A stretch of 64,000 bases of DNA from Setoptus koraiensis (GCA_048013815.1 CM106586.1:4154001-4218000), one strand, 5' to 3'; counted from the stretch's first letter, positions 1-15,863 are shown. A program made the numbers and translations. The notes: generated from the letters alone by a model not told the origin.

Positions 1-362
1 ACAATGGCCCTACAACTGGTTCAGCAAACATCCGACAGGGCCGCGCTACTGGCTCCCTTCATACGCGCAGAGAAAGCTACGGGCGCCGCCCTCTCGGCGG
101 CGAATCAAACTGACAGTGGGTCACTGAAAATAGCGCACACAGTACACGTACGCTCGAGCACACTAGCGCACATTGTAGGCTCTGCGATGTGCAGCGACTG
201 AATAAAAAGAGAGAAGGGTGTGTACGCTTTTGGCCAAACGCAGACACACCTATCAGTGTATTATTATTATTGTATTATTATTATTTTTTATTTTTGCCTT
301 AAATTAAAGATCTTATTAATATCATCATCATTCGGCATTATTGGACGGCAAAAGGATGAAGC
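1..362. other. Upstream region of KLF gene
   Basis: The first 200 bases are GC-rich and the rest is AT-rich, with a run of ATT/TTA triplets around 255-300. A short open frame begins at 4 (65 codons) but has low-information composition and no recognisable domain, so I do not call it a gene. The stretch probably holds the promoter and 5' leader of the KLF gene that starts at 363. Upstream exons outside the window cannot be excluded. Confidence 0.3.
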
Positions 363-1039
363 ATGGATGGTAATAACGGAAACAATAATAATAACGGTAG
401 CGGTGGTCAAAGATTGCAGAAGTATGTTTGTGATTTTGAAGGTTGCAATAAATCATATGGGAAACGCTCTCACTTGACATGCCATTGGAGAACTCATACG
501 GGTAAGTCAGTTTTTTTTCTTTCTACTCAAGACACTATCGACAATCTCATCTATGTATGGCACTAATTTTGATTTTATATATATATATATATTTCTTTAA
601 TCACTTAGGTGAAAGACCATTTGAGTGCCATTGTGGTAAGAGGTTTACTCGATCCGATGAATTAGCACGCCATTTCAGAACTCACACAGGAGAAAAAAAA
701 TTTGCTTGCCCCTATTGCCCTAAAAGATTTATGCGTAGTGATCACCTTACTAAACATGCCAAAAGGCATCCTGAATTCTCTCAAAATGAATTTATGAGCG
801 CTAGAAAAAGGCAATCAAACGACGTAATAGATTGCGACTCTATGCTGCATCAAGTGCAAGTTCAGATCACCCCACAACAACCGCCTCAGAAGAGCAAGAT
901 TTTCTTGCCTACCAACGATTCAAATCTTAAGCACGAATTGTCTGCGACATCGCTTTTGGCTTGGTCTCCTAAAACCTATTCCAATAATAGCAAAAAAACA
1001 TCATCGTCTTTGGAGGCTTCTGTACCTATCACCAGTTGA
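363..1039 (+). CDS. KLF-family C2H2 zinc-finger transcription factor (two exons)
   Basis: Exons 363-501 and 609-1039 join across a 107 bp GT-AG intron (donor G|GTAAGT, acceptor TTAG|GT), giving 189 residues. The splice restores the HTGERPF linker between fingers 1 and 2. Three C-terminal-type KLF/Sp fingers span residues 21-100: C23-C28-H41-H45, C53-C55-H68-H72 and C80-C83-H96-H100. Core motifs KRFTRSDEL and [10 protein letters not shown] are diagnostic for the KLF/Sp family; the KHAKRHPEF ending resembles the KLF9/10/11/13 group, but I do not assign an orthologue. Such proteins bind GC/CACCC boxes in the nucleus. Unusually the fingers sit near the N-terminus after an Asn/Gly-rich leader, with an 89-residue tail, and finger 2 has lost three residues between its cysteines. 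The 3' end overlaps CIAO3 on the other strand by 11 bp. Confidence 0.88.
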
Positions 1040-2465
1040 CTAATAGATTCTGTGATTTAGGTATCGAGTGGAAGTTGGTGTATAAATGTCTATCAGTTAA
1101 ATCATTAAAAAGTCCCAAATCATGATAAATATCGCTCGTCTTCTGATAATCCACTGTTAATTGTTTCACACCGTCATATAAGCTCTGGGCTGTCCGCAGA
1201 AGGTCTTTATCTACGTTTATTTGTGTACGTGATTGAGCTCCACCATTTATACAGCCTGATGGGCATGCCATCACCTCAACGTAGTCGTATTTCAAACCAT
1301 TTCGTTTGAACCTCTGAACGAGAGTCTGTATATTCCTGAATCCGTTGACGACAGCAAATCTAAGAAGAGGTTTCTCGGACGCTGACTGAGAATTGAATAA
1401 TTCCAACTCAACAAAGTCGCTGTTTCGACAAATAGTGCGTCTGATGTCAGGTATAACGTCAGGAAATAGTATTTGAGCTGCACAAGTTAGTATATTTTGT
1501 GCGTAACCACCCGAGCTTGATCCCGGGTGAGATGTTAATGATGACATTTCTTTCAGTAAGGCCAGAGGATGGGGGAGAGTGTCAAGTTTTCTTCTATTTA
1601 GGCTCATCAATGTCACCTCTTCTCTTTCCATTATTGATTCTATTTCGATAGGAGTAAGGACTAGATCCACATCTTTAGATCCATCTTGAGAATCTTGGAA
1701 ATCTTCTCTAGATGCCTCGAGCTTTTTATCAAAGCAAGGCATGATCGTTACGTGATAAATCTTCTTCGCATTAGTAATTATTTGGTCTGGCATGGGCAAA
1801 CGTTTGAGGAGGCTGGCCATAATTTGTTGAGGGCTTTTAACACGGCTCAATTTTGGAATAAGCAGCTCACCATGAGTCTTCTCCACATAACAGACCCAAC
1901 CAGGACAGGTAGAGTTAAGAACTGGCAGGTTGTTTTCTTTGAATTTATCAACAAATTCTCTAGTCGACTCTAATAGACTTATGTGTCGAGCTAGATTTAT
2001 ATCGTAAATTTTGTTACATCCCAGGGATACAAGAAAAGAGGCCAAACGCTCAGCTGTTTCTTGCATGGTCATTTCATTTTTAGCTGCCAATGAAGCTATA
2101 CTCTGCAATGAGAGGGAAACAATTATCTCCTTTCGTTCTGGCTCCTGGATAATGGATGGATTTAGAAAGTGGAAAAATATATATTAATTACAGGCTCATC
2201 AATAGAAGGGGATTTGTCACTGAGAGAAGCAACTCACCTTGGACATTTTATTATCATTGATAACCTTGAATAGCTCTTCATGATTTTGTTGTTCTACCAA
2301 TATGGATTCAGATGATGTGATACAACCACTGCACGCCAGACAGTCTCCCAGATTTATATCTAATTTTTTGGAAACGGCGCCTGCTTCGGGCCGCTTAACA
2401 GGTTTTATGCAGGCAGTTGATGGATGAATAAAGTCGTTCAGATCCCCAAGGGTAACGGCAGACAT
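1029..2465 (-). CDS. CIAO3: CIAO3/Nar1 (NARFL), cytosolic iron-sulfur assembly component
   Basis: Exon 1 is 2465-2238 and exon 2 is 2144-1029 on the minus strand, joined across a 93 bp intron (AAG|GTGAGT, ATCCAG|GAG), giving 447 residues from the ATG at 2465. This is the [FeFe]-hydrogenase-like protein that bridges early and late cytosolic Fe-S assembly by contacting the CIA targeting complex. C19 and DCLACSGC (C42, C45, C48) match the N-terminal cluster ligands. STCPGW, MPCFDKK and [12 protein letters not shown] carry the ligands of the C-terminal cluster. The protein ends in VNW, matching the conserved C-terminal aromatic tail that in this family docks to the targeting complex, which fixes the stop. 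A clear splice acceptor lies two bases before the ATG, so upstream exons exist; see the entry for 2549-3282. Confidence 0.93.
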
Positions 2466-2548
2466 GGCTGTAATAATAATGTAACGATGTAATAATGACG
2501 TAACAATAATAATGTAATAATTATGATGTATATCTAATAATTGTTTAC

Positions 2549-3282
2549 CTTTTTTTGGCATAATAAAGCATGCGTCAGGATGTGTGACCAAAGGGCTAAT
2601 CCATCGTGTGTACATGTGCAGTACAAATTTCATCCGCCAGGTCTCGATCTTGACCGGAGCATAAGGATCGCAGTGCACTTTGCTGACAATGAGATAGTTA
2701 GGGCGGAGGGGCAACTTGTGATCTCTTTTGATAGCGCACCACTCCTCTACTGGTGTCGAGCGAGAAAAAATATTCCAATTTAGAAAGGTGAGGCTGAGAG
2801 CGATCTAGACATGAGACCCATTTCTATGAATGGATAGCATCATGAATGGTAATACTTTTCTTCTTCATGAACAATTTGTAGAAATTACTTCCTGGAAGAG
2901 TGACGCTATTGTGGGAACGGAATGAGGCATCATGGTCTGTCTGGCCAAATTCAAACAGAACTGAGCCTGGCAAGGTTGAGCAAAGATCGAAAGGGTGTCA
3001 TTCCCATCATCAGGGGAATGGTTACATTCTGGGGATTGAGACATCTCCGACAGCTCTGGTATCAGGCTGAGATTCAAGATCCCGTCTGAACTGTAAAGAC
3101 ACACAAAGGATAAACGTCTGTGTGTCGGAGTGAGCGAATCAAAAGAGAAAATCCACTTAGGTACAATCTGGATCAGGATGGATGTTTGTTGGGTTATAAC
3201 CGCCATTGAGGCGTTTTGTTGCTTTGGGCCGGGCGATCGGTCCTATCAGTTTGAATTTTTTAGTTTTGTTTTTCTTTTTCAT
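2549..3282 (-). CDS. Candidate upstream exons, unrecognised protein, in phase with CIAO3
   Basis: Three minus-strand segments form an open chain: 3282-3165 (ATG start, stop codon just upstream), 3085-2889 and 2804-2549. Their introns are 79, 84 and 81 bp, with donors T|GTACCT, GAA|GTAATT and AAAG|GTAAAC and acceptors TTCAG|AC, TCTAG|ATC and TACAG|CC. Every junction keeps the frame, and the last one enters CIAO3 two bases before its ATG, so a 638-residue fused product is formally possible. The encoded 190 residues look like real protein (for example RSTPVEEWCAIKRDHK and KIETWRMKFVLHMYTRW), but I do not recognise the family. It could be a separate gene, an alternative CIAO3 5' end, or a true fusion. 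The basic start (MKKKNKTKKFK) could also be internal if the segment at 3524-3889 joins it. Confidence 0.45.
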
Positions 3283-3397
3283 TGAAAACTACAAGGCCAA
3301 AAATTTCCATTTAGACGCGTTCTTCCAATGGAGATTCCATGTACCCAGGGCGTGCTAATTTTCACAATACAATCGTTTCAAACAACCATTAGCTCTA

Positions 3398-3889
3398 TCA
3401 TATAGGACAAACGACAAGCTTTCTTCTTCCAAAATGGCTAGGGTGAAATTTTTCACTAAATGCAAAGTAATAGTGTACGTGTAAAATCGAGCACGACCTA
3501 GATAAGAGCAGATTGTGTGATACGGAATCAACCAGAGCAAAGTAGCTTCCTTTAAAAGCTATCATTTCTCCAACTCGAGTACTGTTAGGTCCCTGCATTG
3601 GGTCCCAGATAAAATATCGGCTAGCCAGACTCACTTTATCTAATATGCATGTCAAGAGATAAAGAAAAGTCCAACTATGACTTTGGACGCTGATATCAGG
3701 ATATTTGGTGTTGCTTTTTGACTTTTGATCTGGTTGAATGCCGGTGAGCAGGCACTGATAGCTTTTCCACTCGATTAAATTATATAGAGTTCGATTGATA
3801 AAATCAATCGAGCTCACATAGTTAGGGCACATTGCGACGGTTGAACTAACGCAAACAGTGCGGCCAGCGCAAATGGATTTTCGCCTCAA
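3398..3889 (-). CDS. Unidentified minus-strand coding-like segment
   Basis: A 163-codon open frame has balanced, protein-like composition, with motifs such as SIDFINRTLYNLIEW and SLASRYFIWDP. It has no ATG at its upstream edge. A plausible acceptor (TTTGAG|GC) lies near 3884 and a plausible donor (TCC|GTATCA) at 3524/3523. Splicing that donor to CTTGTAG|TTTTC at 3289/3288 would keep frame into the exon chain beginning at 3282. I recognise no family. It may be an internal exon of that gene whose 5' end lies further upstream, or a chance open frame. Confidence 0.25.
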   Translation of the reverse strand: MRRKSICAGRTVCVSSTVAMCPNYVSSIDFINRTLYNLIEWKSYQCLLTGIQPDQKSKSNTKYPDISVQSHSWTFLYLLTCILDKVSLASRYFIWDPMQGPNSTRVGEMIAFKGSYFALVDSVSHNLLLSRSCSILHVHYYFAFSEKFHPSHFGRRKLVVCPI

Positions 3890-4471
3890 ATGACAATAAT
3901 GACATTATGTAATAAATGCAACTCAATGAATATACGCTGTTTGTTGTTGTTGTTCTTCTTCTGGTGCAAATCAACAAAATTCATATTAGACTTGATTACG
4001 TCCATTTAAATCATCGCCCATTAAGATGCGCCCTTATTTCGTCTCAATTTATCGCCAGTTATGCAGATAACGTTCGCGTAGATAAGACAAGTCAATGGCT
4101 AGAAGACGAGGCTGGAAAATCGCTGCACTAGACAATTTTTCCTTGTGAATTTCGCCCAGGGTTCACTGGGTTCTTTTCTGGGAAACATAAAATAACCCTC
4201 ACGCTGAATCGATATAATGTTGCCTTGTTAGATAACAAGATCGTGACCGCCAATATGGGAACTTTCGCGGTTTGATGTCACCTTGAACATCATCGAGACG
4301 TTGACTGTCGCAGTAAGGCTATTTATATCACAAAAATACTAATTTTGTGCTCATGAATAACGAGTAAACACATTAAGACTGCCACTCGTCCTTTACATAT
4401 ACATATACATATACATGATGATAAATGCAATTTATTTATTACTAATTTAAGTTTTATCAAGCACCTTCAAA
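3890..4471. other. Intergenic region between the unidentified segment and ELOVL
   Basis: This AT-rich stretch holds a short open frame on the plus strand (3916-4131, 71 codons) with no family signal and a (TACATA)n-like run near 4397-4416. The distal part (about 4400-4471) is the ELOVL 3' untranslated region, with AATAAA signals. I see nothing else. Confidence 0.4.
4431..4440 (-). terminator. Poly(A) signals of the ELOVL gene
   Basis: Two overlapping AATAAA hexamers read on the minus strand (TTTATTTATT on the plus strand), 32-41 bases beyond the ELOVL stop codon. Confidence 0.6.
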
Positions 4472-5434
4472 TTAATCTTGCTTCATGCTCTGATGAAGTC
4501 TGCCATTGGAGTGACTTGCGTCGTGATTCAAGCCTTGCGATTGATCGCTTGAAGTCTTTCGAGACGGCTGCGAACCAGTTTGTATCTGAGACAATCTTCT
4601 AACGCCTATTTGCACTTGTTGTGATATACGTCTGCCAACATTTTGAGCCACTCTCACTGTTTGTTTGCCGTAATTTTCAATGTAAAATTTAGTGAACAAA
4701 TATATGAACACAAACGAAAAGAATATGTTTATGTAGAGGAAGGTGACGGGAAATTTGCAGCCTGGAATGAATATGGGGTAGGTTGAAACTGCTATCATTA
4801 TAATAAATTGAACTATTTGGAATTGAGTAAGAAACTTTTTCCATCCAAGATACGGGTGCAGCGATTTGTATGTAGCCAAAAAGTAATAGCTATACATTAC
4901 TGTGTGTATAAATGAGTTTAAGAATGGAAATATACCAGAATTTCCTCCTGCGGCAAACTTGACAAAGAACCAAACGGCCATGGGTACGGAAAAATGATGA
5001 AATACATGGAAGCCACTTATTTGACGCGTCTTTTTTCTCAATACAAAACAAATTGTATCAATGAATTCTACCACTCTTGATATTAGAAATATCCATCCAT
5101 ATTGAATGATCATCATTGAGTGTTCGTCTCTGGCCTCGTAATTGATCGGTCTGCAGCCGACGGTGTCCAAGCCGAAATTGAGTAACTTACAGGCCATGTA
5201 GAAACCGTAACCATTGTATAGGACCATCAAAAAATTGTAGCACCTGATGAAGCCAAGCAGCTCGTAGGGCTTCTTGTCGCGCATGAGTCCCGGCCCCATT
5301 ACTTTGACGAACCACAGGTAGGCCAAGCAAAACGACACTATCCACCAGGGATGTTTCATCAGGGGATAGTTGGCGACCCTGGGATCGCCGTGTTTTTCGA
5401 AAAACTCCAGCGAGTAGTATCTTAAGGTGTCCAT
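4472..5434 (-). CDS. ELOVL-family very-long-chain fatty acid elongase
   Basis: A single-exon gene of 320 residues. It catalyses the condensation step that extends fatty acyl-CoA with malonyl-CoA in the endoplasmic reticulum membrane. The N-terminus (KHGDPRVANYPLM), the block KVMGPGLMRDKKPYEL, the segment VEFIDTICFVLRKK, the histidine box HVFHH (residues 143-147) and HTVMYSYYFLA are all family landmarks, and about seven hydrophobic segments are visible. The overall pattern is closest to the arthropod ELOVL1/7-like class; subtype is inference. The first ATG of the open frame, followed by MDTLRYYS, is chosen as start; the 30 codons upstream have no ATG. The tail after the last membrane segment is polar and rich in Ser, Arg and Gln, and lacks a C-terminal dilysine ER-retrieval motif. 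Confidence 0.93.
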   Translation of the reverse strand: MDTLRYYSLEFFEKHGDPRVANYPLMKHPWWIVSFCLAYLWFVKVMGPGLMRDKKPYELLGFIRCYNFLMVLYNGYGFYMACKLLNFGLDTVGCRPINYEARDEHSMMIIQYGWIFLISRVVEFIDTICFVLRKKTRQISGFHVFHHFSVPMAVWFFVKFAAGGNSGIFPFLNSFIHTVMYSYYFLATYKSLHPYLGWKKFLTQFQIVQFIIMIAVSTYPIFIPGCKFPVTFLYINIFFSFVFIYLFTKFYIENYGKQTVRVAQNVGRRISQQVQIGVRRLSQIQTGSQPSRKTSSDQSQGLNHDASHSNGRLHQSMKQD

Positions 5435-8400
5435 GACTGCTGCTTGATGTTTTCTTGCACTACTCACAATTTGCGCTTTTTCTATTGTATTGTCAACAGT
5501 TACTACTTTTTGACCACTTTTCACTGGCTACTTTTTGCGAAATAGTTGTATGGCTGTGTGTACTTGACGACACAAAACTTCATAACTTCAAATCAGAACC
5601 GTATTGTTTGATCGATTAGTTTATTTTGGAACGTTTGGTACGTTGAATGAATTCGATGTTTCGCTGATGCCAGATCACTCGCAACTGAAGAAGAAGAACA
5701 AGTTGTACTAAATTGATTAATTCAACTTGATGTTTGTGCCGAAGGAAGTAACCACAGTCACAACATAATTGACGGTCGGATAGTGCCTCGTTATATTGTT
5801 TGCAACTGCAACATACGCTGCCTGAGACAGTGTAATGCAACTATTCAGCATCTCTAATTAGCTAATCTAAAGGGTTGTGGCTTGATATCGCCAAGATGCC
5901 AGGCAGACGGATTGCGTTTACGCGAATCGTGATTGCAAACAAGGTGCGATCAGCGAGCTGCTGTAGTTCACGTATCAATTTAAAGGTGCCTGTTGTTTGC
6001 ACAGTGTATCTTGAAACAAATGATGATGATGGCGATGATCCAGCGAGACCTTAAATGATCATCAGCAAGACGCTTGTAGTGTGTGTGTCAAAGTTGAATT
6101 AGACCCCAGTTAGAACTTGATTTTCCTTCTTGCGACAAACTAGCTTGTCATTAATTGTTTGCACTCACTTGTAGTATTGAACACCGCGATGGAATTAGTT
6201 AGGCGCGCGCTCGCGTATCGCATTTGTTGGTGCCATTTGGTGGCTTGCTAAGACACTGTTTGCTAGATATAAAGATGATAAATCATTGATGGTGACTTTA
6301 TCCGATGGTAAAAGCCCAAAGCGACTAGTGCTAGTGTGATAAACACAGTGTTAGGTCTATGACTTTCGCTTGCTTTAGATGTAATCGACCGTGTCTTGTC
6401 TCGTAATGAAACAACAACATCGTCGTCATAATTATCAAATAGAGAAGTATACATAAGTAATCAATTATGCACCAACAAATCAACGTGTTACTTTTTCACC
6501 TTAATCTCACGTTATCTCTCACGCTACAGGTAAGCATGCCTAGATGCGTGCTAACGAGCCCTGTCTGTTGTATCTATATTCTTCTCTATTTCTTTTGCGA
6601 TATAATATAAAATAAAATGTGTGATGCAAAGCTCGGATTTGTTTTCAAATTTGAAATGTCTCTCACTCTGTTTCTTCGAATGTAAACACACAGTTCTCAT
6701 ATTAATAATATCACATACACTGTTGAAGGCTATCCGCTTAAAGAGACAAATAGCTTGTTTTACCTGTTGCTGCTGCTGCTGCCGCTGCTGATGTGTCCCT
6801 TCGTCGATGTCGACTAATACAACATGCAAAAGAGGTTATCTAAAAGTTTTCCGCCAGTTTGTTGCATCCATCTTGTTGACGAGAGCGATTTTTTTTTTGT
6901 CATAGTATCAGCGCACAATAATCAGCACTATCCTTGTACGTCATCTTCTAAAACGTTACGTGTTGTAGCAAGTAAATTGCATAATGGTAAATCCACTAAC
7001 ATCAATGCCAATCAGAGCCTGATAAAACCGAATAAATAAACCCACTCTCATAAATTGAAGGCATTGAAGAATTAAATCACTTGACTCGACAATCAGATCC
7101 CATTGTCTTTGCATATCGATCGTTTCTCACTCTCATACAACTATCAACTTACTCTTACAAGTTGTTAGAGGGGCCAGATTGTTCGGTCGGTTTGAATGAT
7201 AACAAGTTTGAATGGACGTTATTTAATCGGTTTAATCAACACTTGTCATTGCAAGTGTGAAGATGCATGCGGCTGGAAAGCTCAAGATGCTTCGAGTGTC
7301 TACTCAAATTTATGTGCTCAACCTCTTGAAAATTTCAATCTTGTGCTGCGTGTGGTTGCTGGTGTTTATTTGGCTGGATAAGATAAAACTGACAATAGAT
7401 GGTATCACTTGAATGGTTTAAACTTGAGTTCTAGTTGCACAATTGTAACACAGCGATACAAATCGCACAATTGATGACCTGTTATCACGCTGGAGTGCTG
7501 TTAGTAAGAATATTCTTAGATTACACAAAAGAAAAAAAAACTTGTTGATAATTTGACGAAACGTACGACTGCAACTACAGTCAGCTGAATCAGCTTGACA
7601 CAGGCTTGAACTGGCAATTCGGGATCGCGAGAAAACGAGTAACAAAATCAGATGAGTATAACTGTCTTACACAAGATATCACAATCAGCACACAACACCG
7701 TTTTACACACATCTACCATTTATTAGTTATAATTAATTAATTTGCTTGCAACGTAATAACTTGTTTCGCCGCCATTCTCGTATACACATGATAACGGCAG
7801 CACATACAGTGAACGTTGAGCACAGATATTTATTTTTTGTTGATTGTTCATCCAACTTGGATAATCCAAGTGACGATATCGATAGAGCCTTGCCAATATA
7901 ATTATTTTCTCTTGTTAGTTGTTCAACCTTCAATCGATGAGTCATTCCGATTTTTGCTTGCCTCTCTCAATCTCTAGCAAGAATTATAAACTCTTTGGTG
8001 AGCACCACGTGAGAATTGGCCCGTAAAACCTGCTAACACAGGTAAATATTTTGTAATAAGGAAGGGAGAATCTAACAGTACAGTACAGTATATGTATAGC
8101 ATAAATTCCCAATAGCGGGATTCCCTAAATCCCATCATTTGTCTGGGTTTCATAGCGGTTATTTACAGTGCATCACAGTGCTGAGATGCTGATTTGCAAA
8201 AACCAATTGACATTGGTGGCGGCGACAATTTTTGCTTGGCTCGAGCAATTTTCTCAGAACAACATGGGGTTTTATGTCGTTGTGAATCTGAATGTTTGAA
8301 AACTGCACTGACTCATACCGCACAACATGGTGCCCGTCTCAGAAACAATTTTCATGCAGTCAACATACTACTTGAATGTGCAAAATAAGTAGCGGATAAT

Positions 8401-9497
8401 TAAAACACCCATGATGTAACTGCTATAATCATGACCAACCTGACAAGGTTCCAACTTTTTATTTTCAGTCCACAGTCTAGATTTTAATTTTGTCTGTAAC
8501 TTACGGTCGCACGTACCGACGGCGTGTGTTTCTGTGGCAAATAAAAGCATTGATTGTTCGCAAAATAGACACATATTTGGCTCTGTCCATCATGCTTGAG
8601 GGCCTCGACAACGCAACAAAACAATCTGGCCAGTGGCCGAAAATCGCAACTCTAAACTGATCGATATTAGTGGCCGCATTGTTTTGTTTTATTTTCGAAG
8701 CCCCAGATTAATCAGTCTTTCTATTAGAGCAGTTCTGGGGGTCTGTTCGAAAAGCTGATGCACCAGTTCTAGTCACCACTCAGCGGCTTGCTAGCTACAT
8801 TGGTATTATTCATTTATTATAAATAAATGATATTATAAATAAATGAATTAATGTATAACAATGCTACTTAATTGTTGCATCAATAGTTGAGATGTGATGT
8901 TCAAATATGCAAATCAATATATTGTCTCGATACTAGCATACATGAGCAATCATGGTTGCTGAGGTTTTCATTGAACTGTGCACGGAGGTAGCCAACAAGA
9001 ATGGCATAGGTTTGCCATAGGTGCGCCCAAGTGAGGCGTATTGGTTACATAACCATAGCAACTGAAATATTTGCAAACTGTCCATGTAAATGCTCTATGC
9101 AAATGAAAGAATCTTTCAATGTAGTTTATTTTTCTTGTACTTGTACCTTTATGGCACCACAATTATGTATAATAGCGACCACAATGTGAATACAATATTT
9201 TCCATATAGTAATAATGCGCGAATATTTTTATTTTTATTAATTTTATATCAGCACAAATTGAAAAGAAAAGCAGGGAGCCCCCTGGTTGTAACGTCCGTC
9301 ATCAACATACATGATAAGAGGTGATTATTCGAGAAGGCAGCATCACGTTTTCTATTATTAGATTGTGTTAGAATCAATTGTTTTCGTGGCAATCACGCAA
9401 CGACCAGAAAATAGACATTTTAGCGCAACATAGACCGACAGTTTCATCATAGTCTCACTCAATATAATATAATCAATCGACAGCAACAGTAGTTATT
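5435..9497. other. Gene-free AT-rich region
   Basis: No convincing coding frame in about 4 kb; open frames are under 95 codons and compositionally poor. It should hold the ELOVL promoter and possibly 5' untranslated exons; a CAG|GTAA donor-like site faces ELOVL near 6770 on the minus strand. CAG-type triplets at 6768-6792 are a short imperfect run. A near-palindromic AT duplication lies at 8810-8850. The right end probably includes the promoter of the zinc-finger gene starting at 9498. Confidence 0.5.
8810..8850. repeat. AT-rich duplicated near-palindrome
   Basis: The word TTATAAATAAATGA occurs twice (about 8817-8830 and 8834-8847), flanked by TTCATTTATTA, so the region can fold on itself. 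Function unknown; it may simply be slippage in AT-rich DNA. Confidence 0.5.
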
Positions 9498-13715
<4,218 letters not shown>

Positions 13716-15780
13716 ACCATTGTGTTATTGTTGTTGCTGTTGCTGCTGTTGTTGTTGCTGTTATGTAATGTTTTAAAAAGAATTGTTGGCTGGCCGGTGG
13801 GTCGCCCGATGGCCAGTATATATAAATGTGGCCGGCCAGCCAGCCAGCGACTGGACACACAGCGAAAGTCACTCGCTGGCCGGGGCCCCATTCAAAGCGA
13901 GGTGAAGACGAATAGAGTGGCGTGGCACGGGGGCTGCCCTTCAAAGGGATCAGTCAAACAACAGCCAGCGCTAACAACAAAGCCGCCTCTAACAATGATG
14001 ACGGCTACATAATGAGAGATGCCAGGCACGTTATTTTTGTTGCCAGTCTTGTCATTATGAGCCGGCCCCAGTTGCCAGCCTGGGCCGGCTGACTGGCCCC
14101 TTTTCAGCCCCTTTTTGGCCCCGTTGCGTGCCCAGTCGGCGTTCCCGTGGCCGTGGCCGCGGCCCCTCCCCGTCGGACCCCATTTTGGTGTTGCGTAACG
14201 ATGATGATAGTTCGATGAGTTGTTGTTGTCGCTGTTGTTGTTGCAGTTGCAGTTGCAGTTGTTGTTGTCGTTGTTGCTCAGGCAGAAATTGAAGTTTAGC
14301 CGGGCCCCGCCAAAAGAGGCGCCTTCGTAAGCACCGGCGACGACAACAACAGCAGCAACAACAACACGGCGACATCAGCGCCGCCACCATCAAGCCAAGG
14401 CCACACAAACAACGGCGGCACAAAGGAGCACCACAACACCAAAGAAGAAGTTGCCAAAACAAAAATGGCGACACCAACAGCGGCGCCAAAAAGATTATGA
14501 TTTGATCGCGCACTGAAGCGCCCCCTTGCGCCGGCCCCAACGTCGTTTATGGGGCGCCCCGAACAACAAAACGAGCAACTGGGCCAACCAATCTAAGGCG
14601 CACTCACACACAATGGCGCAACCCAATAGCCCATTCAATGCCCCCCCCCTCCGTAATAGTTAATGTCGTTGACGCACAAGCCCCCCCCCCCGCCCGCCCG
14701 AACAACAACGACAACAACAAGTTCCTTTCTTGGGGCGCCCACGTCCTCGTGTGTGTGTTTTCGAGTGTTTCCAGTTGGGGCGCCACACGAAACGCAAGCC
14801 ATCAAGTGGCTCGAGCCGCAAACTGTCCGGAGGGGCCCGCCTAAGGAGAGCGAGCGAGTGTGAGTGCGCGCACAAAGCCAGTGCAGGGGGGGGGGGCACT
14901 CGGAAGCCGGAGTCACGTATAAGTTGGCAAATAAATAATACTAGTCAATTGCTTTCTCGCTGTCTGTCTGTCTCTTGTGTAATTCTCTACGCGCGCATTT
15001 AAATCCGACAAAATTCCCTGCCAAGACAACGACAAACACGCGCACGCACGGCGGCGCCCGCGAAACAAGCCAAAGAGGCGCACCAGCCGAAGAAGCGAGC
15101 CAACCAGCCAGCCAAAGAGGCCCAAAAAGAGCGCACATTGATTTTGGGGCGCACATAAAATTGAATTGGAACGGCAGTTGTTTCAATGGTGCTTGTTGTT
15201 GCATGGCTGGCAAGCGAATTGTAAGCCACCATTGTTTATCTCGCTCACTTATCTGTCAGTCGGCCGGCCGAGTGTTTTGGTGTCTAGTTATTTTGCCATT
15301 GTCGCCTGCCCCAAATCCAGTGCGGGGCCCCGCGGTGCAACAACCGCCCAGCCGACGCGCCTCGGCGTATTTAAGTCACAGTTATCGCCGAGATGCTGAT
15401 ACAGATTTACAGGCGAAACATTGCGATTTTTTGCTCGTGCTTGTGTTCGCTCGGGCGCCGGCAAGTCGGCTGATGTTGCAACAGCAACAACGACAAATAA
15501 ATTTGCGCAAATTCACACGAGCGTATCCAGCGTGACATGTGCGGCCCAGGCACGTTCACCCGAGCCGCCGGGGGCCGGCCGGGCCCCACCGACCGACCCG
15601 CCGACAAACGAGCCCCAGCCCGGCGAATCGCGCCAAACAAATAGCGCGCACAGCCAGCATTTGTCGCAGGCCGGTCACGTTGCGCCGGCCGGGAGGCGCG
15701 GGCCAGATTTTGCGCTCGCTCGCAACAATCCACGGGCTCCATTTCGCTAATTGGCCCGGCTAATCATTAATTATTACCAG

Positions 15781-15863
15781 CCAATTCGGGCCGATTCCGG
15801 CCAATCCGGCCAATCCGGCCAATCCGGCCAATCCGGCCAGCTCGGCCAATTCGGCCAATTCGC
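15781..15863. repeat. 9 bp tandem array (CCGGCCAAT)
   Basis: About eight copies of a 9 bp unit based on CCGGCCAAT, degenerate at the ends. Confidence 0.85.

Noticed and set aside
4-201. 65-codon frame at the left edge
   Set aside because: No recognisable motif; its GC-rich sequence could be any 5' leader or edge of a neighbouring element.
2541-2783. Plus-strand frame opposite the CIAO3 upstream exon
   Set aside because: The minus strand has matching splice sites and a phase-consistent exon; the plus-strand frame has none.
5616-5840. 74-codon Cys-rich frame upstream of ELOVL
   Set aside because: Cysteine spacing fits no known finger or knottin, and it lies where ELOVL's promoter should be.
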